Origin: Acidobacteriaceae bacterium
GTDB taxonomy: Bacteria > Acidobacteriota > Terriglobia > Terriglobales > Acidobacteriaceae
Reading direction: 5' to 3'
Length of the DNA stretch: 6,207 nucleotides
Assembly: GCA_027364815.1 (NCBI GenBank)
Contig: DAHXOQ010000173.1
Span: forward strand, 1-6,207
Position numbers and translations under genes: made by a program. The notes under the pieces are model-generated. The model saw nothing but the letters and a program-made list of their open reading frames with translations, made no database searches and was not told the DNA's origin. This document shows, piece by piece, positions 1 to 5,054 of this stretch (within the stretch, counting starts at the first letter, position 1; every line of letters starts with the position of its first letter).

Positions 1-117
1 GTCGGGGATGGTGGCGCGAACAATGTAGCCGAGCCGCGTGAGTTGCAGCAGGACAAGAAGGAGAATGACGACTAAACAGGCGAAGGCCAGCAGTAATAGA
101 GCACCGGTACCAGGCAT
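1..117 (-). CDS. 5' fragment of a membrane-anchored protein, unidentified
   Basis: The minus strand reads open from an ATG at 117-115 to the window edge, giving 39 residues that begin MPGTGALLLLAFACLVVILL. Residues 6-26 or so form one strongly hydrophobic helix. A short basic/polar stretch follows (QLTRLGYIVRATIPD), as in a protein with an N-terminal membrane anchor or first transmembrane segment. A purine-rich AAAGGTG lies upstream at about 132-138, but it is some 14 nt from the ATG, so the ribosome-binding site is weak or the start is not exact. The ATG two bases further upstream (121-119) is in another frame and gives an arginine/histidine-rich, non-hydrophobic peptide, which argues for the frame chosen here. 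The gene is divergent from the phosphofructokinase gene. Family and function cannot be told from so short a piece. Confidence 0.5.
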   Translation of the reverse strand, partial: MPGTGALLLLAFACLVVILLLVLLQLTRLGYIVRATIPD

Positions 118-123
118 GCATAC

Positions 124-154
124 TATTGAAACACCTTTTGCGCAGATTTCAATA
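124..154. promoter_or_regulatory. Operator-like inverted repeat TATTGAAA-N15-TTTCAATA
   Basis: The arms at 124-131 and 147-154 are perfect 8-bp reverse complements around a 15-nt spacer. Their centres are 23 bp apart, about two helical turns, which is typical of a dimeric repressor site. The right edge of the minus-strand gene's start codon is only 7 bp from the left arm. The site could therefore act as DNA (an operator for either divergent gene) or as an RNA hairpin enclosing the weak AAAGGTG of the minus-strand mRNA. The symmetry is seen directly; the regulatory role is inference. Confidence 0.3.
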
Positions 155-196
155 TGTACGTTGAAGAGTGACGAGCTTCCTTGACGTATTTATTTT

Positions 197-202
197 TATA
201 AT
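197..202 (+). promoter_or_regulatory. Candidate -10 element TATAAT
   Basis: This is a perfect match to the sigma-70 -10 consensus in an AT-rich tract upstream of the phosphofructokinase gene. TTGACG at 181-186 looks like a -35 box but is only 10 nt away, too close for a normal 16-18 nt spacer. At the correct distance the sequence is a poor -35 (AGCTTC at 174-179). If used, it would give a leader of about 200 nt. A chance match in AT-rich DNA is quite possible. Confidence 0.2.
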
Positions 203-396
203 TTTCCATGTTATGCCTCATAAAAAACTCAATTTAAATTCAACAACTTTCCGGAATCCGCACTTTTTCTCTTTACACACAAGGGTTACACTATTTATGG
301 CGTGGTTCCCAGGCGTTCGAGCACTGAACCACAGATGCAAACAATCGCTGCCGGTTGAATGTGGCCGGCTCAATTACCAAGTTGAAATTAACCTGA

Positions 397-404
397 TGAG
401 GAGA
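397..404 (+). promoter_or_regulatory. Shine-Dalgarno site of the phosphofructokinase gene
   Basis: TGAGGAGA lies with its AGGAG core ending 9 nt before the ATG at 413. It is the clearest ribosome-binding site on the plus strand of this window and fixes the start of the phosphofructokinase gene. Confidence 0.75.
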
Positions 405-412
405 ACTTTGCG

Positions 413-1447
413 ATGCGAGTAGCGTTATTGACCGGTGGCGGCGACTGTCCCGGATTGAATGCGGTTATTTATGCTGCGGTGAAGAAGGGTATCAACAAGT
501 ACGGGGATGAATTTATTGGTTTCCTCAACGGCTGGAAGGGAGTTCTGGAAAACAATTTTATTCCGCTCACGCTTGACGCAGTGGATGGAATTCAACTGAC
601 GGGAGGAACGATTCTGCACTCGTCGCGCACGAATGTGAAGAAGGTCCCCGGCGGCATCGAGAAGGTACGTGAAGTTCTTCAGCTGAACAAGATTGATGCG
701 TTGATAGCGCTCGGCGGCGATGATACGCAATCGGTGACGCTGGCGCTGACGGAAAATGGTTTGCCCGGTGTTGGTGTGCCGAAGACGATCGACAACGATA
801 TCAACGGCACGGATGCGACCTTTGGATATGACACGGCTGTATCGATTGCGACTGAAGCGATTGACCGCCTGCACACGACAGCCGACTCGCACAATCGCGT
901 GATGGTGGTTGAAGTGATGGGCCGCGATGCGGGGTGGATTGCTTATGCCGCTGGTGTTGCCGGAGGCGCGCACGTGATCCTTGTGCCGGAAAAGGAAATT
1001 GATATTGACCACGTGGTGAAGCTGCTCAAGTACAACTACGATCATGGCAAGCATTACGGCATTGTGGTTGTGGCAGAGGGTTGCCATTTGCCCGAGGGAG
1101 GCCAGGTGCTGGGTTCGGCCGAGCTTGATTCATTTGGTCACGCGCGTCTTTCCGGGATTGGCGAATCGCTGGGCGAATTGATTGAAGAGAAGACGGGGTT
1201 CGAGACACGCTCGGTGAACCTCGGCCACACGCAGCGTGGCGGAGTGCCGACGGCTTATGATCGTCTGCTGGGTCAGCGCTATGGTTTGCATGCGATTGAC
1301 ATGGTGCACGAGAAGAAGTGGGGACGCATCGCGGTGCTGAAGGGAACGGATATTACGGACATCACGATCAAGGAAGCCATCTCGCCGACCCGGCGCCTTG
1401 ACCAGAGATTTTATGATGTCATCAGCGATCTTGAGGCGAAGGTCTAA
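413..1447 (+). CDS. pfp: 6-phosphofructokinase, pyrophosphate-type (group III PfkA family)
   Basis: The 344-residue product interconverts fructose 6-phosphate and fructose 1,6-bisphosphate in cytosolic glycolysis/gluconeogenesis. The PFK fold is evident: the nucleotide/phosphate loop LTGGGDCPGLNAVI (6-19), GGDDT (101-105), the catalytic loop PKTIDND (123-129, with Asp127 the general base in the family), Arg162, MGRDAG (169-174), AEG (221-223, with Glu222 binding the sugar phosphate), and LGHTQRGG (270-277) followed by YDR. Two residues decide the donor. Position 104 is Asp and position 124 is Lys, where the Escherichia coli ATP enzyme has Gly at both. Asp104/Lys124 is the known signature of pyrophosphate-dependent enzymes, whose reaction is reversible. 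Length fits the short group III enzymes rather than the roughly 400-550-residue PPi enzymes. The start is set by a good ribosome-binding site, and a strong terminator follows 33 bp after the stop, so it is probably monocistronic. PPi use is predicted from family knowledge and unproven here; pfkA is the alternative symbol. Confidence 0.93.
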   Translation: MRVALLTGGGDCPGLNAVIYAAVKKGINKYGDEFIGFLNGWKGVLENNFIPLTLDAVDGIQLTGGTILHSSRTNVKKVPGGIEKVREVLQLNKIDALIALGGDDTQSVTLALTENGLPGVGVPKTIDNDINGTDATFGYDTAVSIATEAIDRLHTTADSHNRVMVVEVMGRDAGWIAYAAGVAGGAHVILVPEKEIDIDHVVKLLKYNYDHGKHYGIVVVAEGCHLPEGGQVLGSAELDSFGHARLSGIGESLGELIEEKTGFETRSVNLGHTQRGGVPTAYDRLLGQRYGLHAIDMVHEKKWGRIAVLKGTDITDITIKEAISPTRRLDQRFYDVISDLEAKV

Positions 1448-1480
1448 TTGTTCTTTGCATCTAAAATCGAGTGTAGTGCG

Positions 1481-1515
1481 ACAAGGATCAATCCGATGAT
1501 TGGTCCTTGTTTTTT
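1481..1515 (+). terminator. Rho-independent terminator after phosphofructokinase
   Basis: The stem arms are 1481-1492 (ACAAGGATCAAT) and 1499-1510 (ATTGGTCCTTGT). They pair over 12 positions with a single G-U wobble, around the 6-nt loop CCGATG. A run of six T follows (1510-1515, its first T shared with the stem end). This is a textbook intrinsic terminator, 33 bp after the phosphofructokinase stop codon, oriented to stop plus-strand transcription before the acetyltransferase gene. Confidence 0.9.
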
Positions 1516-1536
1516 GTGCCGGTAATTTTTTGATTT

Positions 1537-1995
1537 ATGCAATTAAGAGCTTACAGTCCGGAGGATTTTGAGGGTCTCTATTCGGTTGAAGAGCAATGTT
1601 TTGAATCGCCGCTCAGATTTTATCGCGAGTACATGCGTGCGCTGATCAGGCGGAAGGGCTCGATGGCATTTGTTGTTGAAGAGAAAAATTGTGTTGTCGC
1701 ATTTGCCATCGCGTCGTTGCACACAAAAACGCGCCGTGAAATTGCTTATATCGAGACGCTCGAAGTGCTCGAGGAATTTCGCGGTAGAGGGGTGGCCGGA
1801 AAACTCCTCACACAACTAGAATGCGCAGCGCGCTCACAACTTGCGTCGATGATGTGGCTTCATGTGGATTGTTGCAATGAGCGGGCTATACGACTTTATG
1901 AGGGCCACGGCTACAGCAAGGTCAATGAAGAAGTGAACTTTTACCCGAATGGCAATGCGGCATGGATTTATAGAAAGCCGCTTTCTGCGGAGTGA
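1537..1995 (+). CDS. GNAT-family N-acetyltransferase, RimI-like
   Basis: The 152-residue cytosolic protein should transfer acetyl from acetyl-CoA to an amine; the substrate (a ribosomal or other protein N-terminus, or a small molecule) is not readable. The GNAT layout is complete: N-terminal strand and helix (LRAYSPEDFEGLYSVEEQCF, 3-22), the central strand IETLEVLEEF (72-81) leading into the acetyl-CoA pyrophosphate loop RGRGVAGKLL (82-91), and the late motif NERAIRLYEGHGY (114-126), whose Asn and Tyr are typical of RimI-type enzymes. The C-terminal strand ends in WIYRKPL. RimI itself is not claimed, because identity within GNAT is weak. An in-frame TGA (1531-1533) lies two codons before the ATG, so no earlier start exists. 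The next ATG (codon 33) would remove the first strand. No ribosome-binding site is visible. The SulP gene follows on the same strand within 41-65 bp, so they may share a transcript. Confidence 0.85.
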   Translation: MQLRAYSPEDFEGLYSVEEQCFESPLRFYREYMRALIRRKGSMAFVVEEKNCVVAFAIASLHTKTRREIAYIETLEVLEEFRGRGVAGKLLTQLECAARSQLASMMWLHVDCCNERAIRLYEGHGYSKVNEEVNFYPNGNAAWIYRKPLSAE

Positions 1996-2060
1996 ATGTC
2001 TTATCCATGCGCTGCATCACAACCTGAAAGTTATGATTGGCGTACACTGGTAACAGTGCA

Positions 2061-3734
2061 ATGAGCTTAACGAATCCCAACGTTCCAAAATTAATTCAAT
2101 GTCTGCGTTCTTATACGCCGCAGATATTCGTGCGCGATCTGCTGGCCGGCATCACGGTTGGACTGGTTGCGCTGCCTCTGGCAATGGCCTTTGGTATCGC
2201 TTCAGGCGTGACTCCGCAGGCAGGTCTTTACACTGCAATCGTCGCCGGCTTCATCATTTCAGCGCTCGGTGGTTCGCGTACGCAGATTGGCGGTCCCACA
2301 GGCGCATTTGTCGTGATTGTAGCTGGAATTGTGCTGCGCTTCGGCATGAGCGGCCTGGCCATGGTGACAGTGATGGCGGGGTTGATTCTGCTGATTATGG
2401 GAGTTACGGGTCTTGGCTCAGCGGTACGTTTTATTCCGCGCCCGGTGATCATCGGCTTCACGAACGGAATCGCTGTTCTGATTGCATCAACGCAGATTAA
2501 GGATTTTTTCGGCCTTCACACCGGTGCGGTTCCAAGCGAATTTCTTCCGCGCATGAAGATGCTCGCAGCCAGTGCGGGCACATTCAACCTGAGCACACTG
2601 TTGGTTGGTCTTGGTACGCTGGCCACTCTGCTTTTCTTCCCGCGCATTACCAAACGGGTTCCGGCTTCAATTGTTGCGCTGCTTGTGTTTACATTCCTCA
2701 GTGTGGTGCTGCATCTTCACGTTGAAACCATTGGCACCCGATTCGGCGGCATTCCGCGCGGACTGCCTCCCTTCGCATTCCCCGACTTCCATTCGGAGCA
2801 CATTATTCCGCTCATTCCGATGGCCTTTACGGTAGCCATGCTGGCTGCGGTGGAAAGCCTGCTCTCGGCTGTGGTGGCGGATTCGATGACTGGCGACCGG
2901 CACAATCCCAACGTTGAACTGATCGCGCAGGGTATTGCCAACCTCACTTCGCCGCTCTTTGGCGGCATTCCTGCCACAGGCGCAATTGCGCGAACGGCGA
3001 CCAACATTCGTTCCGGTGCGCGTTCGCCGGTCTCAGGCAATATTCACGCCGTTACGCTGCTGGTGATTTTGCTCATTGCCGCGCCGCTGGTCAGTTACAT
3101 CCCGCTGGCTGCACTCGCAGCGGTTTTATTTGTTGTGGCTTACAACATGAGTGAGTGGCGCGAGGTTCGCATCATTCTGCAACTCAGTTTTGCTGATATT
3201 GCAGTTTGGCTGGTGACGATTGCATTGACGGTCTTTGCAGATCTAACGGTTGCTGTGGGAGTGGGATTGGCACTGGCTGCGCTGCTTTACATTCACCGCA
3301 TCTCTGAGACGACAACTGTTTCGTACGTGACGGACGAGTACATTCGCGATGGTTTGCAGCATAATCTGCAGGGGCGCATTATTCCTTCCTATGTGACGCT
3401 GCTGAGGATTCATGGGCCATTTCTCTTTGGCACGACTGAGAAGCTGGTTGAAGAGACCGCTGATCTGAGCAAATTTGAGCCGGTGGTGATTCTGCGATTG
3501 CGCAATATGACAGCCATTGACGCCACGGGAATTTACGCAATTGAGCGTTTTGCCGACCGGCTGCGTGCCTCAGGACGCACGATGATTCTCTGCGGCGCCA
3601 TGCAACAGCCATCGAATCTGCTCAAGCGTTCAAATTTCATCAAGCATCTTGGTGAAGAGAACATCATGCCGAATATTCAAGCGGCGCTGGAACGCGCGGA
3701 AGAGCTGAAGAAGGTTTACGACATGCGGATGTGA
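2061..3734 (+). CDS. SulP/SLC26-family anion transporter with STAS domain
   Basis: This inner-membrane permease of 557 residues (counted from this ATG) belongs to the SulP family, whose members move sulfate, bicarbonate or dicarboxylates, usually with a cation or by exchange. The first transmembrane region carries the family signature VALPLAMAFGIASGVTPQAGLY (36-57), followed by GGSRTQIGGPTGAF. About 12 hydrophobic segments run to residue 411. The conserved core AAVESLLSAVVADSMTG with GGIPATGAIARTATNIRSGA spans 262-320. A cytosolic STAS domain follows (about 441-552, with AIDATG at 485-490). No carbonic anhydrase domain is fused and no sulfate-assimilation genes are adjacent, so the substrate is open; bicarbonate, sulfate or C4-dicarboxylate are all possible. 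The reading frame could also begin at a TTG at 2037, adding 8 residues, but that codon directly follows an in-frame TGA. I prefer the ATG, though neither start has a strong ribosome-binding site. The gene is convergent with the DUF1501 gene. Confidence 0.93.
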   Translation: MSLTNPNVPKLIQCLRSYTPQIFVRDLLAGITVGLVALPLAMAFGIASGVTPQAGLYTAIVAGFIISALGGSRTQIGGPTGAFVVIVAGIVLRFGMSGLAMVTVMAGLILLIMGVTGLGSAVRFIPRPVIIGFTNGIAVLIASTQIKDFFGLHTGAVPSEFLPRMKMLAASAGTFNLSTLLVGLGTLATLLFFPRITKRVPASIVALLVFTFLSVVLHLHVETIGTRFGGIPRGLPPFAFPDFHSEHIIPLIPMAFTVAMLAAVESLLSAVVADSMTGDRHNPNVELIAQGIANLTSPLFGGIPATGAIARTATNIRSGARSPVSGNIHAVTLLVILLIAAPLVSYIPLAALAAVLFVVAYNMSEWREVRIILQLSFADIAVWLVTIALTVFADLTVAVGVGLALAALLYIHRISETTTVSYVTDEYIRDGLQHNLQGRIIPSYVTLLRIHGPFLFGTTEKLVEETADLSKFEPVVILRLRNMTAIDATGIYAIERFADRLRASGRTMILCGAMQQPSNLLKRSNFIKHLGEENIMPNIQAALERAEELKKVYDMRM

Positions 3735-3754
3735 TGCATGGAAGGCATCACATC
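3728..3754. repeat. Perfect 10-bp hairpin at the convergent gene junction
   Basis: GATGTGATGC (3728-3737) and GCATCACATC (3745-3754) are exact reverse complements around the 7-nt loop ATGGAAG; one further G-T pair is possible outside. The left arm contains the sulP stop codon (3732-3734). No T-run follows on either strand, so it is not a canonical intrinsic terminator. It could be a factor-assisted terminator or an mRNA 3'-end stabilising stem for either gene. The pairing is seen directly; the role is inference. Confidence 0.5.
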
Positions 3755-3784
3755 TCGGCAACTCGGCGCGATTTCAAAAGCAAC

Positions 3785-5032
3785 TTAACTCAAAATGTTC
3801 AGAAAATTTTCACGGTGCAGTTCAGCGCCAGGGAAAACTGCGTCGAGATTGCGCGTGCCCATGGATTTGGTGACGACTTCGCCGAGTACCTGGCGGAAAT
3901 CCGTGGTGATGGCGAGATCGCGGTTCTGGTAGAGCTGTTCGTTGGCGAGGCCGGGCCATTGGCCGTAGACCTTGCCACCTTTGACTTTGCCGCCGAGAAC
4001 GAAGATGACATTGCCGTGACCGTGGTCGGTGCCGCCAGTTCCATTTTGATGCGCGGTGCGGCCGAACTCCGAGATAGTGACGAGCGTGACGTTTTCGGCT
4101 TCGTCGCCAAGATCGCGCCAGAATGCGGCAATTGAATTTGAAAAATCCGCGAGCTTGTTGGCGAGTTGGCCGGATGCACCCCCTTGATTCTGATGCGTAT
4201 CCCAGCCGCCAACGTCCGTGAAGGCGGTTTCAACGCCGAGATTCGACTTGAGCAATTGCGCGACCTGCATGATGCTTCTGCCGAACTGGGATCCGGGGTA
4301 GTTGGCGCCACCGGCGGGCTTGTAGGGCGTGGAGTTGGCGGCACGAACCATGCGCACTGCGTCGAATGTTTCCTCGCCGGCCTGATGGAGGATGTGGTCG
4401 TTGCTGGAGGCGTAGATGCTCTCAAGGGTGTTGGAGATGGGTGAGGGAGTGGGTCCGCGGCCGGCGACATTGAAATTGTTCAGATCGCCGATGGCGAGGG
4501 CTGGTGCTGCGCCTGTGAGTATTCGTGGCAACTGTGAACCGATGGAGACAGCGCGGAAGGGTGTGTGCTGCCGGGATGCGCGCGCGTCTTCTTCCTGAAG
4601 TGCGCGATTCATCCAGCCATCGACGGTGAGGCTCTGGCCCGGAGTTCCATTCTGCATAAAATCCTGCGCATCAAAGTGCGAACGCGTGTCGTTGGTTGAG
4701 CCTGTTGCGTGGACGATGGCGAGATGCCCCTGCTTGTAGAGATCGACAAAAGGCGCGAGCGAGGGATGGAGGCCGAAGAAGCCGTCGAGGTCGAGAACCT
4801 GATTCTGAGGAATGTTGATGGTGGGCCGGATGGCGTAATAATTCGGTTCACGATAGGGAACGACGAGATTGAGGCCATCAACCGCGCCACTCATGAAGAG
4901 CACGACCATGCGTTTGCCCTTGGGCGCGAGACCGTTGGTTTGAGCCAGGGCAGAGCGCAAGAGGAAGTTGGGCAGCATGGAGGTTCCTGCCAGGGTAAAT
5001 GCGCCGTTGCGGAGAAAAAATCGCCTGTTCAT
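3785..5032 (-). CDS. DUF1501 family protein, Tat-exported
   Basis: The 415-residue protein belongs to the DUF1501 family (PF07394), which is grouped with the alkaline-phosphatase/sulfatase-like fold but has no established reaction. The leader MNRRFFLRNGAFTLAGTSML has a twin arginine (residues 3-4) with FFLR, then a hydrophobic stretch and an ALAQT-type cleavage region near residue 31, so Tat export to the periplasm or outer surface is predicted. Family motifs in order are RMVVLFMSGAVDGLN (41-55), GFFGLHPSLAPF (84-95), DTRSHFDAQDFMQNG (115-129), GGWDTHQNQGG (275-285), ISEFGRTAHQNG (320-331) and GTDHGHG (334-340). The Asp/His clusters WDTH and TDHGHG are plausible metal ligands, by analogy with the superfamily. 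Length is normal and the protein looks intact. The ATG is supported by AGGAG (5038-5042), 5 nt upstream. It lies 22 bp downstream of the DUF1800 gene in the same operon, an arrangement known in many Acidobacteriota and Planctomycetota. The substrate is unknown. Confidence 0.92.
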   Translation of the reverse strand: MNRRFFLRNGAFTLAGTSMLPNFLLRSALAQTNGLAPKGKRMVVLFMSGAVDGLNLVVPYREPNYYAIRPTINIPQNQVLDLDGFFGLHPSLAPFVDLYKQGHLAIVHATGSTNDTRSHFDAQDFMQNGTPGQSLTVDGWMNRALQEEDARASRQHTPFRAVSIGSQLPRILTGAAPALAIGDLNNFNVAGRGPTPSPISNTLESIYASSNDHILHQAGEETFDAVRMVRAANSTPYKPAGGANYPGSQFGRSIMQVAQLLKSNLGVETAFTDVGGWDTHQNQGGASGQLANKLADFSNSIAAFWRDLGDEAENVTLVTISEFGRTAHQNGTGGTDHGHGNVIFVLGGKVKGGKVYGQWPGLANEQLYQNRDLAITTDFRQVLGEVVTKSMGTRNLDAVFPGAELHRENFLNILS

Positions 5033-5037
5033 GTGTG

Positions 5038-5042
5038 CTCCT
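5038..5042 (-). promoter_or_regulatory. Shine-Dalgarno site of the DUF1501 gene
   Basis: On the minus strand AGGAG is followed by the 5-nt spacer CACAC and then the ATG at 5032-5030. It lies within the 22-bp gap after the DUF1800 stop, so the second gene of the operon has its own good initiation site rather than depending only on coupling. It also confirms the twin-arginine leader as the true N-terminus. Confidence 0.75.
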
Positions 5043-5054
5043 GATTGAAAAATT

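Larger units (their letters stand above)
118..412. other. Divergent AT-rich intergenic region
   Basis: This 295-bp gap separates the minus-strand membrane-protein start from the phosphofructokinase start. About 180-300 is clearly more AT-rich than the flanking genes, as expected for a promoter region. Within it I see an 8-bp inverted repeat (124-154), a perfect TATAAT (197-202) with no well-spaced -35 box, and a TTTACA (272-277) followed after 18 nt by TATGGC (296-301). There are also two short inverted repeats in the probable leader of the phosphofructokinase mRNA (302-332 and 350-369). A GTG-initiated 84-codon reading frame across 168-422 lacks a ribosome-binding site and resembles no known protein, so I do not call it a gene. 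Confidence 0.6.

Noticed and set aside
181..202. TTGACG plus TATAAT as a complete sigma-70 promoter
   Set aside because: The two boxes are only 10 bp apart, far from the usual 16-18 bp. Only the -10-like element is kept, at low confidence.
168..422. Plus-strand 84-codon reading frame from a GTG, overlapping the phosphofructokinase start
   Set aside because: There is no ribosome-binding site, the composition reflects AT-rich intergenic DNA, and it overlaps the well-supported start of the real gene in another frame.
425..1087. Long open frame of 220 codons antisense to the phosphofructokinase gene
   Set aside because: The sense strand encodes an unmistakable conserved enzyme. The antisense translation is rich in His, Arg and Asn and has no recognisable domain, as expected of a shadow frame.
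3731..4135. Plus-strand 134-codon frame overlapping the sulP stop and antisense to DUF1501
   Set aside because: It is antisense to conserved DUF1501 codons, has no ribosome-binding site, and its acidic/Ala-rich composition is typical of a reverse-complement shadow.
3799..4470. 223-codon minus-strand frame inside the DUF1501 gene
   Set aside because: It is a Ser/Pro/Arg-rich out-of-frame reading of the same strand; the DUF1501 frame carries all conserved motifs through this region.
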